A stretch of DNA of 9,979 bases from DYRB01 sp041307765 (GTDB taxonomy: Bacteria; Pseudomonadota; Gammaproteobacteria; Chromatiales; Chromatiaceae), in NCBI GenBank assembly GCA_041307765.1, contig JBFZCW010000103.1, positions 1-9,979 on the forward strand, read 5' to 3'. Of the stretch, positions 1 to 6,422 are shown piece after piece. Both the position numbers and the translations under genes were made by a program. The notes beneath the pieces were generated by a model that was given only the letters and a program-made list of their open reading frames with translations, was not told where the DNA came from and did no database searches. Each line of letters begins with the position of its first letter. Positions within the stretch are counted from its first letter, which is position 1.

Positions 1-272
1 CGATGATGCGGTGGCAGCCGCGCCGCGCATTCGGCGTGGGCAAGACTGATCGCGAGGCCATGAAAACCCTCCTCCGCGATCGCCGGAGCGAGCGCCTGGG
101 GGGCGTCAAGCTTGCCCAGGGCCCGCTTGATCCCGATCTCCCAAAGGGTCGCTGCGCTCACGAAACAAGCGGCATCGCCTGCCCGCAGTCGCTCCCGGGC
201 GAACCCTGGGAGGCGCGCGTCGTCGTTCAGCCACCAGAGGACGATGTGGGTGTCGAGCAAGAGGCCCTTCAT
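1..272 (-). CDS. VapC-type PIN-domain toxin, 3' end beyond window
   Basis: Ninety codons are visible, running off the left edge. The start is the ATG at 272-270, which overlaps the antitoxin stop in an ATGA junction, so the two are translationally coupled. The N-terminus reads MKGLLLDTHIVLWWL, the usual opening of a PIN domain with the first acidic metal ligand at Asp7. VSAATLWEIGIKRALGKL (38-55) carries the second acidic residue, Glu45. Toxins of this family are Mg-dependent ribonucleases that cut tRNA or rRNA and are neutralised by the cognate antitoxin. The last acidic residues of the fold lie beyond the edge, so intactness cannot be judged. The target RNA cannot be predicted. Confidence 0.88.
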   Translation of the reverse strand, partial: MKGLLLDTHIVLWWLNDDARLPGFARERLRAGDAACFVSAATLWEIGIKRALGKLDAPQALAPAIAEEGFHGLAISLAHAECAARLPPHH

Positions 273-505
273 CGCCCAGGCTCGAACAGGTCGGCAATCT
301 CGTCGTCGACGGCGTCAAAGTCGTCCGCCATGCGGATCTGACCCTTGAGCCGCCCGGGCTCCCGCGGGGCCCGCGTCTCCTGAAAAGGGATCAAACGGAC
401 CACCGGCCTGCCCGCCTTGGCGATGACCACGTCCTCGCCGTCCAGGACCGCCTGGACCAGCGCGGACAACTGCGACTTCGCCTCGTGCATATTGACCGTC
501 TGCAT
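269..505 (-). CDS. Phd/YefM-type antitoxin of the VapBC pair
   Basis: A 78-residue protein that fits the Phd/YefM antitoxin fold. The N-terminal part, MQTVNMHEAKSQLSALVQAV, followed by GEDVVIAKAGRPVVRLIP (23-40), is the conserved DNA-binding half. The acidic C-terminus with DDFDAVDDEIADLFEP (61-76) is the likely toxin-binding tail. The start at 505 is supported by GAGGGAGG at 517-510, four bases upstream. Met6 is a poorer alternative. Its stop overlaps the toxin start by 4 nt. Such antitoxins bind their toxin and repress their own operon, helped by the toxin. A palindrome just upstream (524-540) is the natural operator candidate. Confidence 0.9.
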   Translation of the reverse strand: MQTVNMHEAKSQLSALVQAVLDGEDVVIAKAGRPVVRLIPFQETRAPREPGRLKGQIRMADDFDAVDDEIADLFEPGR

Positions 506-523
506 CGCGCCTCCCTCAGAAAA

Positions 524-540
524 ATTTAGCTAAGTCTAGC
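524..540 (-). promoter_or_regulatory. AT-rich palindromes upstream of the antitoxin, candidate operator
   Basis: Two overlapping inverted repeats sit about 20 nt upstream of the antitoxin start. TTAGCTAA is at 526-533, and GCTA-AGTC-TAGC is at 529-540. The stretch is AT-rich in a very GC-rich setting. Autoregulatory sites of Phd/VapB antitoxins are short palindromes in this position. I found no convincing -35/-10 pair at standard spacing, so this is called an operator candidate only. Confidence 0.4.
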
Positions 541-551
541 CCGGCAAGCCG

Positions 552-577
552 TTGAGGCGCCAGCCGCCGGAGCCTCA
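552..577 (-). terminator. possible hairpin at the 3' end of ribF
   Basis: TGAGGC (553-558) and GCCTCA (572-577) form a 6-bp inverted repeat overlapping the ribF stop codon. There is no T-tract, so it is at best a weak terminator or an mRNA-end stem between ribF and the toxin-antitoxin operon. Confidence 0.25.
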
Positions 578-1516
578 GGGAACCGGCGGAACCCCTAGGA
601 AGGCCCGGGCCGCCACCGCGTCCCGATCGATCTGAGCTTTAAGGGCGGGGAAGGAATCGAACCGCTGCTCGTCCCGCAGCTTCAGTCGAAACTCCACTTG
701 GGCATGCCGGCCGTACAGGTCGCTGCTCAGTCCGAACAGGTGAACCTCCAGCAGGTAACGGGTATCGCCCGTCACCGTGGGCCTGGTCCCAATGTTGGCC
801 ACCCCCGGGCAAGGGCGGTCGGCCACGCCATCCACCATCACCGCATAGACCCCGCGCAATGGACTCACGCGACGGTGCAGGTTGATGTTGGCGGTCGGGT
901 ACCCGATGGTCCGGCCGCGCTTGTCTCCATGACCGATGCGCCCGCAGATGCGGTACGGGCGGCCGAGGAGGTGACGCGCCTGGCCCAGATCCCCGCGGGC
1001 CAGGGCCTCGCGAATGCGGGTGCTGCTGATGCGCTCCCCGCCGTGGGTGACCGTGTTGAGGTCCTCCACGGCAAACCCGTGGTCTCGGCCCATGGCCTCC
1101 AACAGGGCATAGTCGCCCTGGCGCCCGTGCCCGAAACGGAAATCGTCCCCCACCAGCAGGAAGCGGACCCCAAGACAATCCACCAGGAGCTCCCGCACGA
1201 AGTCCCGCGCCCCCATGGCCGCCAGCCTGGGCCCGAAGGGCAGCAGGGCCACCTGCTCGATGCCGCAATGCTGCAGGGCATCGAGCTTCTCGCGCAGCCG
1301 GGTGAGGCGCGCCGGGGCCCGCTCCGGGGCAAAGAACTCCATGGGCTGAGGCTCGAAGGTGATAACCGTGGCCGGCAGGCCAAGGCTGCGGCCCTGGGCG
1401 CTCAAGCGCTGAAAAACGGCACGGTGCCCGAGATGGACGCCGTCAAAGTTGCCGATGGTGGCAACGCAGCCGCCCCCGCCCCGCCCCAGGTTGTGCAAAC
1501 CCCGAATGACCCTCAT
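575..1516 (-). CDS. ribF: bifunctional riboflavin kinase / FAD synthetase
   Basis: RibF phosphorylates riboflavin to FMN and then adenylylates FMN to FAD in the cytoplasm. From the ATG at 1516 it is 313 residues, the normal family length. The N-terminal nucleotidyltransferase domain shows IGNFDGVHLGH (21-31) with the HxGH nucleotide-binding motif, FLLVGDDFRFGHGRQGD (119-135) and ISSTRIREAL (163-172). The C-terminal riboflavin kinase domain shows GRPYRICGRIGHGDKRGRT (185-203), GYPTANI (205-211), NIGTRPTV (241-248) and YGRHAQVEF (268-276). The frame extends 24 codons upstream to 1588, but that part is not family-like, and GAGG lies just before 1516. It lies 102 nt downstream of murJ on the same strand, an arrangement common in gammaproteobacteria, so co-transcription is likely. 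Confidence 0.96.
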   Translation of the reverse strand: MRVIRGLHNLGRGGGGCVATIGNFDGVHLGHRAVFQRLSAQGRSLGLPATVITFEPQPMEFFAPERAPARLTRLREKLDALQHCGIEQVALLPFGPRLAAMGARDFVRELLVDCLGVRFLLVGDDFRFGHGRQGDYALLEAMGRDHGFAVEDLNTVTHGGERISSTRIREALARGDLGQARHLLGRPYRICGRIGHGDKRGRTIGYPTANINLHRRVSPLRGVYAVMVDGVADRPCPGVANIGTRPTVTGDTRYLLEVHLFGLSSDLYGRHAQVEFRLKLRDEQRFDSFPALKAQIDRDAVAARAFLGVPPVP

Positions 1517-1618
1517 CGCCTCGACCTGTCGGACAGAAACGTCAGCAGTATATCCCCCTCCGGCGCAGTCTCCGGCCGCCTCGCGCACTCGCCCGGCGAG
1601 ACCGCTCGTATCGCCGGC

Positions 1619-3163
1619 TCAGTCCCTGCCGCCGGGGCCCAACAGGTGCCTTGGCCGAAGCCCCAGGACCAGCAAGGTCAGGCCGTAGACCAGGGCCCCG
1701 GCCCCAATCCAGCTCAGCAGGCGCATCGCCCCCTCCCCCGACCCGAGGGCGAGCCAATGCTCTGTCCCCGGGCAGCCCAGAGCAAGGAACAGGCCCATGA
1801 CCAAGCCCGCTGCAAGCCCCTGGGCCAGCAGCCGCCCCCAGCCCGGCTCGGGCCGATAGACCCCCTCCCGCCGGAGCCCGCGAAACAGAAGTCCGGCGTT
1901 GAGCAGGGCCGCCAGGGTTGTCGCCAGGGCCAGCCCCGCGTGGCCCAGGGGCCACATCAGGAGCAAACTCAAGACCATGTTGGCCAACATCGCCGCAACG
2001 GCGATGCGCACCGGCGCGCGCATCTGCTGTCGGGCATAGTACCCAGGTGCCAAAACCTTGACTGCGAGGAAACCCATGACGCCGGCGCCGTACGCCATGA
2101 GGCTGCGCGCCGCCATGAGCACGTCGTCTGCGGTAAAGACGTCGGAATAGAACAGAACGGCAAACAGCGGGCCGGCGAGGAACAGCAGCCCGAGGGCCGC
2201 GGGCAGCCCCAGGATCAGGACCCACCTCAGCGCCCAGTCGATGGTCGCCGAGAAGGCGTTCGGGGCGCTCGCGGCGTGCTCCCTGGAGAGCTTGGGCAGG
2301 ATCACGGTTCCAAGCGCCACCCCGAGGATGCCCAGGGGGAACTCCATCAGCCGGTCCGAGTAATAGAGCCAGGAGATGCTGCCCGCCGCCAGGAAGGAGG
2401 CCAGCACTGTGCTCAGCAGCATGTTGATTTGGCCTACCGAAACCCCCAGCAGGGCCGGCCCCATCAGACCCAGGATGCGCCGCACGCCCTGGTCTCGGGG
2501 ATTCAGGCGCGGGCGGGGCAGCATCCGGATCCGAGCCAAGAAGGGCAGTTGGAAGGCAAGCTGGGCGACTCCGGCGATCAAGACCCCCCATGCCAGGGCG
2601 ACGATGGGCTGGTCCATGAGGGGAGCCAGCCACAGGGCGCAGGCAATGAGGGACAGATTGAGCAGGACCGGGGTGAAGGCCGGGACCCCGAAACGCCCAA
2701 AGGCATTGAGGATGCCCCCGGCCAGGGCGGTCAAAGAGATGAACAGGAGGTAAGGGAAGGTGAGGCGCAGCATCTCCGTGGCGAGCATCCGCTGCGCCGG
2801 GACATCTGAAAAGCCGGGGGCGAAGACGATGACCAGGAGCGGCGCCGCCAGGATCCCGGCCGCCGTCACCACCAGGAGCACGGCGGCCAGGGTCCCCGCC
2901 GTGTCGTCGACGAAGCGCTTGAGGTCCTCGGGCCCCCGCCTGGTCTTGTACTCCGAGAGGACCGGGACGAAGGCCAGGGCAAAGGCCCCCTCGGCAAATA
3001 GGCGGCGCATCAGGTTAGGGATGCGGAAGGCGACGAAGAAGGCGTCGGTTCCCGCATCAGCGCCGAAGATCCGAGCCACGACCAGATCGCGAAGGAATCC
3101 GAGGACCCGCGAGATGAGGGTGTTCCCGCCGACCTTGACGAGCGAAGCGGCAAAAGAGGCCAA
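1619..3163 (-). CDS. murJ: lipid II flippase MurJ, TTG start
   Basis: MurJ moves lipid II, the peptidoglycan precursor, across the inner membrane. It belongs to the MATE-like MOP superfamily, with about 14 membrane helices. Starting at the TTG at 3163 gives 514 residues, the usual length, and aligns the N-terminus with E. coli MurJ recalled from memory. SRVLGFLRDLVVARIFGA (18-35) and DAFFVAFRIPNLMRRLFAEG (40-59) follow directly. The charged residues known to be essential in E. coli (Arg18, Arg24, Asp39, Arg52) correspond to Arg19, Arg25, Asp40 and Arg53 here. YYSDRLMEFPLGILGVALGT further on holds the counterpart of Arg270. GGGAG lies 9 nt before the TTG. The frame stays open upstream to 3523, but that extension looks noncoding and no ATG gives a family-like N-terminus. 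Confidence 0.95.
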   Translation of the reverse strand: MASFAASLVKVGGNTLISRVLGFLRDLVVARIFGADAGTDAFFVAFRIPNLMRRLFAEGAFALAFVPVLSEYKTRRGPEDLKRFVDDTAGTLAAVLLVVTAAGILAAPLLVIVFAPGFSDVPAQRMLATEMLRLTFPYLLFISLTALAGGILNAFGRFGVPAFTPVLLNLSLIACALWLAPLMDQPIVALAWGVLIAGVAQLAFQLPFLARIRMLPRPRLNPRDQGVRRILGLMGPALLGVSVGQINMLLSTVLASFLAAGSISWLYYSDRLMEFPLGILGVALGTVILPKLSREHAASAPNAFSATIDWALRWVLILGLPAALGLLFLAGPLFAVLFYSDVFTADDVLMAARSLMAYGAGVMGFLAVKVLAPGYYARQQMRAPVRIAVAAMLANMVLSLLLMWPLGHAGLALATTLAALLNAGLLFRGLRREGVYRPEPGWGRLLAQGLAAGLVMGLFLALGCPGTEHWLALGSGEGAMRLLSWIGAGALVYGLTLLVLGLRPRHLLGPGGRD

Positions 3164-3605
3164 GGTTTGGAACTCCCGAGAAAATAGGGCGGACCTGGGC
3201 CTGCCCAGCCCTCCTGTACCTGCCGTAAGAACGGCGGAAATCGAAGGCCCGCGTGTGGGGACGCCACCCGTGGCCGCCGTTCCGGACGCGACTCCACCTC
3301 CTCTATCCCTGGAGTCGTCGGCGCGATCGCCCCGGCCACCGAGCAAAACGCGAGGCATCACCGCGGTGGGGACGCCGCTCCCGCGGGTACAGCCCCCGCT
3401 TCGCCGGAGAAACAGCCGCATTGTGCAGCACCACGAGGCCGTATTGTAGGCTGGCAAGGGCCGATGACGGGGGGCCCAGGCCCCGGTGGATTGACAGTGC
3501 GACCCGGATGCGCCCGCAACCAATGGTTGACAACACCCCCTTGCCTGCCCAAAATGCGGGGTCTTTCACGCACGCGACCCACCCAAGGTTTCCAGGAGAT
3601 CGTCT
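3164..3605. other. divergent murJ/rpsT intergenic region
   Basis: No gene is supported in these 442 nt, although some reading frames stay open because of the high GC. The right end holds the rpsT promoter and leader. An 11-bp direct repeat, GTGGGGACGCC, occurs at 3255-3265 and 3366-3376. CCGCGG occurs as an inverted pair at 3361-3366 and 3381-3386. On the minus strand TACAAT (3448-3443) is a possible -10 box for murJ, but no -35 stands at the right distance. If it is used, the murJ leader would be about 280 nt. Confidence 0.6.
3527..3555 (+). promoter_or_regulatory. sigma70-type promoter of rpsT
   Basis: A perfect -35 box TTGACA (3527-3532) is followed after exactly 17 nt by CAAAAT (3550-3555), a 4/6 match to the -10 consensus. 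Transcription would begin near 3562, giving a leader of about 45 nt. A second TTGACA at 3491-3496 lies upstream but has no recognisable -10 partner. E. coli rpsT is known to have two tandem promoters, so a weak second promoter is possible. Confidence 0.65.
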
Positions 3606-3869
3606 TTGGCCAATTCAGCCCAAGCCCGCAAGCGCGCCCGTCAGGCCGAGGTGCGCCGCCAGCACAACGCCTCGCGCCGCAGCACGTTCCGCACCTATGT
3701 GAAGAAGGTGCTGAAGCTGATCGCCGCGGGTGACAAGGAAGCGGCCACGAGCGCCTACAAGGAGGCCGTGCCGGTCATCGATGACGCCGCCCAGTCCGGC
3801 CTCATCCACAAGAACAAGGCCGCGCGGCACAAGAGCCGGCTCAACGCCCATATCAAGGCGATGGCTTGA
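3606..3869 (+). CDS. rpsT: 30S ribosomal protein S20, TTG start
   Basis: An 87-residue, lysine- and arginine-rich protein with the S20 opening MANSAQARKRARQAEVRRQH and the C-terminal HKNKAARHKSRLN (68-80). S20 binds 16S rRNA near the bottom of the small subunit as a helical bundle. The start codon is TTG at 3606, with AGGAG at 3594-3598, seven bases upstream. No ATG would give the conserved N-terminus. E. coli rpsT likewise starts with UUG and is translationally autoregulated by S20, so the rare start is probably functional rather than an error. The gene stands alone between its promoter and a strong terminator, divergent from murJ. Confidence 0.98.
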   Translation: MANSAQARKRARQAEVRRQHNASRRSTFRTYVKKVLKLIAAGDKEAATSAYKEAVPVIDDAAQSGLIHKNKAARHKSRLNAHIKAMA

Positions 3870-3926
3870 AGCCGGCCGGTTTCTGACCCATAGGCACGCC
3901 CCCAGGCCAGCCCACAGACGCGCGAG

Positions 3927-3954
3927 AAGAACCGGCCGAGCGCCGGTTTTTCTT
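3927..3954 (+). terminator. intrinsic terminator of rpsT
   Basis: The stem ACCGGC (3931-3936) / GCCGGT (3942-3947) has a 5-nt loop. A-T and G-U pairs extend it outward (AAGA with TTTT), and it is followed by TTTTTCTTT (3947-3955). It lies 58 nt after the rpsT stop and is the clearest rho-independent terminator in the window. Confidence 0.88.
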
Positions 3955-3958
3955 TGAA

Positions 3959-4288
3959 GTGACCCCAGCCAACCTCTTCGACCGACGCCCCGAACCCCCA
4001 GCCGGCGAGGCCTTCGAGGAACTCCTGCGCCACCGCAACCTGGTGATCGAGCGCATCGTCAGCAGCGAGTGTCCGGAGCCCACCCGCTACGACCAGATCC
4101 AGGACGAGTGGGTCCTGCTGGTTCAGGGCTACGCCACCCTGGATCTGTCCGGTGAGATCCTGAACCTCGGCCCCGGCGACCACGTCTTCATCCCCGCCCA
4201 TATGCCCCACCGGGTACTGCGTACCTCGCGGGAGCCGCCCTGCCTGTGGCTAGCGGTGCACCTGTACCCAGACGCAGCACCCGACTGA
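3959..4288 (+). CDS. small cupin-domain protein, function unknown
   Basis: A 109-residue single cupin domain. DEWVLLVQGYATLDL (49-63) is the first cupin motif, in which the usual HxH is replaced by YDQIQDE (44-50). LNLGPGDHVFIPAHMPHRV (69-87) is the second motif, with PGD and His81/His84 as possible metal ligands. Small cupins of this DEWVLL-QG type are common conserved proteins without an assigned substrate. The GTG start at 3959 is the only start that keeps the full domain, since the next in-frame GTG (codon 29) would remove the N-terminal strands. It has no clear ribosome binding site and begins a few bases after the rpsT terminator's T-tract. It is followed by hemF 94 nt downstream on the same strand. 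Confidence 0.8.
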   Translation: MTPANLFDRRPEPPAGEAFEELLRHRNLVIERIVSSECPEPTRYDQIQDEWVLLVQGYATLDLSGEILNLGPGDHVFIPAHMPHRVLRTSREPPCLWLAVHLYPDAAPD

Positions 4289-4382
4289 GGCCCGCCCGGA
4301 CCCTGGACCCCTAACGGCCGCGGGTTTCGGTTAAGATCCGCGCCCAGACCCTCACCCGCCACTGCCGGAGAAGCCCGCGCGC

Positions 4383-5312
4383 ATGACTCAGCAACCCGAC
4401 ACCCAGGCCGTCCTGCGTTACCTGCTCGACCTCCAGGACCGGATTGGCGCAGCCCTTGCGGCGGAGGACGGCGCTGGGAGGTTTCGCGAGGACGCCTGGG
4501 AGCGCCCGGGCGGCGGCGGCGGGCGCACCCGCGTGATGGACGGCGGCGCGGTGTTCGAGAAGGGCGGAATCAACTTCTCGCATGTCTTCGGCGACAACCT
4601 CCCGCCCTCCGCCACCGCCCATAGGCCGGAGCTTGCCGGGCGCCGTTTCCAGGCCATGGGGGTGTCCCTGGTCATGCACCCGGCTAACCCCTACGTCCCG
4701 ACCTCCCACGCCAATGTCCGCTACTTCCTTGCGGAAAAGGAGGGCTCCGATCCGGTGTGGTGGTTTGGCGGCGGCTTCGACCTGACCCCCTACTACGGCT
4801 TCGACGAGGATGCCATCCACTGGCACCGCACGGCGCAGGCCGCCTGCGCCCCCTTCGGCGGCGCCGTCTACCCGCGACTCAAGCAATGGTGCGACGACTA
4901 CTTTTTCCTGCGCCACCGCAATGAACCCCGCGGCATCGGAGGGCTCTTCTTCGACGACGAGAATACCGGCGGCTTCGATCGCTGCTTTGCACTCATGCGC
5001 AGCGTCGGGGATCACTATGTCCCCGCCTATCTCCCCATCGTCGCCCGGCGCAAGGGACTGCCCTTCGGCGAGCGCGAGCGCGCCTTCCAGCGGATCCGCC
5101 GCGGGCGTTATGTGGAGTTCAACCTGGTCTACGACCGCGGAACCCTGTTCGGGCTGCAGTCCGGCGGGCGCACCGAATCCATCCTGATGTCGCTCCCACC
5201 CGAGGTGAGCTGGCGCTATGACTGGCATCCGGAGCCTGGTACCCCGGAGTCCAGGCTCTACGAGCATTACCTCAAGCCCAGGGACTGGATCGGTGAGGAT
5301 GGGCAGCGCTGA
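4383..5312 (+). CDS. hemF: oxygen-dependent coproporphyrinogen III oxidase
   Basis: HemF carries out the O2-dependent oxidative decarboxylation of coproporphyrinogen III to protoporphyrinogen IX in heme (and, in phototrophs, chlorophyll) synthesis. It is a cytoplasmic homodimer. The 309 residues match the family (299 in E. coli). Signatures are RTRVMDGGAVFEKGGINFSH (48-67), FGGGFDLTPYY (128-138), YFFLRHRNEPRGIGGLFFDD (173-192) and RGRYVEFNLVYDRGTLFGLQ (240-259). The conserved histidines (His99, His109, His146 or His148, His178) are present. GGAGAAG at 4367-4373 stands nine bases before the ATG. TAAGAT at 4332-4337 may be a -10 box but lacks a good -35. Needing oxygen, it implies at least facultatively aerobic heme synthesis; an anaerobic HemN could be encoded elsewhere. 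Confidence 0.97.
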   Translation: MTQQPDTQAVLRYLLDLQDRIGAALAAEDGAGRFREDAWERPGGGGGRTRVMDGGAVFEKGGINFSHVFGDNLPPSATAHRPELAGRRFQAMGVSLVMHPANPYVPTSHANVRYFLAEKEGSDPVWWFGGGFDLTPYYGFDEDAIHWHRTAQAACAPFGGAVYPRLKQWCDDYFFLRHRNEPRGIGGLFFDDENTGGFDRCFALMRSVGDHYVPAYLPIVARRKGLPFGERERAFQRIRRGRYVEFNLVYDRGTLFGLQSGGRTESILMSLPPEVSWRYDWHPEPGTPESRLYEHYLKPRDWIGEDGQR

Positions 5313-5334
5313 ACCGACAGCGGACCCCGCAGCA

Positions 5335-5985
5335 TCAGCCCGCCGCTGCCCCGCGGGTCGCATTGCGCTGCGCCAGGTCCTGGATCAGCCCGTCGAGGCC
5401 CTTCTGGCGTGCCATGCGCACGAAGGTTGAACGGTAGTTGGTCAGCAGACTGACCCCCTCCACCGAGACGTCGTAGGCCCTCCACCGCGCCCCGTCGAAG
5501 GCCATGCGATAGCTGACTTCCACCGGCGGCGCCCCGCCGCGCAGGATTTGAGTTGGGACCGCCAGATCCCGCTGCCCCGGCTCCAGGTGCAGCGGCGGAT
5601 AGCGGATCTCCCACTCGCTCAGTTTGTTCAGGGCCGAGGCATAGGTGTGGATCAACATCGCCTTGAACTCGCGGCGAAACCCCTCGCGCTGCTGGGCGCT
5701 CGCATCGCGCCAGAACGGACCCAGGACCAGCGAGGCGACCCGGTCGAAGTCGACGTTGGGCATAAAGAGGTCATCCACCAAGCGATGGACATAGCCTGGG
5801 TCGGTCTCCAGGCGGCCACGATCCTCCCGCAGGACCCGCATCAGGCCGTCCGAGACGCGCTGCACGACCTCCTGCGGGCCGACCGGCGAGGCGCCAGGGA
5901 CCGCAGAGAGACCGATCGAGGCCCAAAGAAGACCGACCAGAAAGAGGCATCGGCTTGGTAGCGTGTTGAGGCTTAGGGGCAGCAT
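5335..5985 (-). CDS. mlaC: MlaC/Ttg2D-family periplasmic phospholipid-binding protein
   Basis: MlaC carries phospholipids across the periplasm between the outer-membrane MlaA complex and the inner-membrane MlaFEDB transporter. From the ATG at 5985 it has 216 residues. A signal peptide is visible (SRCLFLVGLLWASIGLSA, 11-28). The mature part shows the family pattern: a helical N-terminal half ending in REFKAMLIHTYASALNKL, then PVEVSYRMAFDGARWRAYDV, then EGVSLLTNYRSTF. An upstream ATG at 6009 is in frame, but it has no ribosome binding site and coincides with the predicted transcription start. The ATG at 5985 has AAGAG eight bases before it. No mlaFEDB genes are adjacent, so this is an isolated copy. 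It converges with hemF across 22 nt. Confidence 0.88.
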   Translation of the reverse strand: MLPLSLNTLPSRCLFLVGLLWASIGLSAVPGASPVGPQEVVQRVSDGLMRVLREDRGRLETDPGYVHRLVDDLFMPNVDFDRVASLVLGPFWRDASAQQREGFRREFKAMLIHTYASALNKLSEWEIRYPPLHLEPGQRDLAVPTQILRGGAPPVEVSYRMAFDGARWRAYDVSVEGVSLLTNYRSTFVRMARQKGLDGLIQDLAQRNATRGAAAG

Positions 5986-6015
5986 CAGCAGGGCTCTTGT
6001 GATCACCATTTGGGG

Positions 6016-6044
6016 CTTATAGGACCGTTGGAGCCCGCATGCAA
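6016..6044 (-). promoter_or_regulatory. sigma70-type promoter of the mlaC-like gene
   Basis: On the minus strand TTGCAT (6044-6039) is followed after 17 nt by TATAAG (6021-6016), a 5/6 match to the -10 consensus. Transcription would begin near 6009, giving a leader of about 24 nt to the ATG at 5985. It lies just after the terminator of the preceding gene, which fits an independent transcript. Confidence 0.6.
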
Positions 6045-6097
6045 GGCCCCGATCGGCAATACGCGCCGCACAGACCGGAGCCACGGCCCGCCCGCGC

Positions 6098-6128
6098 CCA
6101 AAAGCAGAGGGGCCGCAAGCGGCCCCTC
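6098..6128 (-). terminator. intrinsic terminator downstream of the small hypothetical gene
   Basis: A near-perfect GC-rich inverted repeat, GAGGGGCCGC (6107-6116) / GCGGCCCCTC (6119-6128), has effectively a 9-bp stem and a 4-nt loop. On the minus strand it is followed by TGCTTTT. It lies about 28 nt after the stop of the 6156-6422 gene and separates it from the mlaC-like promoter. Confidence 0.75.
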
Positions 6129-6155
6129 CGTCATCGCAATGCCAGACCGGCGCGC

Positions 6156-6422
6156 CTATTGCAGCGTGGGAGGCAGCCATCCCTGGATGCGGCGGCGCTC
6201 CTCACCCACATCCAGGCTGAACAGGTCGTTCAGGACCCCGAGGGCCTGGTCCAAAGTCTCGCAGCCCCACTCATTGTTGACGATGTGGTGCACCCAATCC
6301 TCCACACGGAAGGGAGTCTGCCCACTCAGTCGCGCGAGCCGCGGATCGAACCGCAGCCGATACCCGGTCTCCGATGCCGGATCCCACTTGTAACTGATGA
6401 CCTTCGCTTGCTCTTGGAACAT
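6156..6422 (-). CDS. small hypothetical protein, unrecognised
   Basis: An 88-residue protein from the ATG at 6422; I do not recognise the family. It has an N-terminal stretch rich in charged and aromatic residues (KVISYKWDPASETGYRLRFD, 7-26) and a middle part FRVEDWVHHIVNNEWGC. A probable amphipathic helix follows (TLDQALGVLNDLFSLDVGEE), then a tail ending in GWLPPTLQ. There is no signal peptide or membrane segment. The frame continues upstream to a TTG at 6515, but that extension lies in the AT-rich patch. A well-formed terminator follows the gene, and its base composition resembles the neighbouring genes, both of which favour a real gene. A weak GGGAT precedes the ATG. It may be a truncated remnant whose 5' part was replaced. 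Confidence 0.5.
   Translation of the reverse strand: MFQEQAKVISYKWDPASETGYRLRFDPRLARLSGQTPFRVEDWVHHIVNNEWGCETLDQALGVLNDLFSLDVGEERRRIQGWLPPTLQ

Noticed and set aside
1542..2633. A 363-codon open frame on the minus strand
   Set aside because: It overlaps murJ in another frame and has the Arg/Ala/Gly/Pro-rich composition of a shadow frame.
698..2809. A 703-codon open frame on the plus strand
   Set aside because: It is antisense to ribF and murJ, whose conserved motifs fix the true frame. The peptide is Gln/Gly/Pro/Arg-rich low-complexity typical of GC-rich shadow frames.
3255..3376. 11-bp direct repeat GTGGGGACGCC as a regulatory site pair
   Set aside because: Two copies of a GC-rich word 111 bp apart in GC-rich DNA may be chance; there is no other supporting structure.
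3164..3523. N-terminal extension of murJ to a start at 3523
   Set aside because: The extra 120 residues are not membrane-like or family-like, and the TTG at 3163 aligns with the E. coli MurJ N-terminus and has a ribosome binding site.
4311..5363. A 350-codon open frame on the minus strand
   Set aside because: It lies opposite hemF, which has every family signature. The antisense peptide resembles no family.
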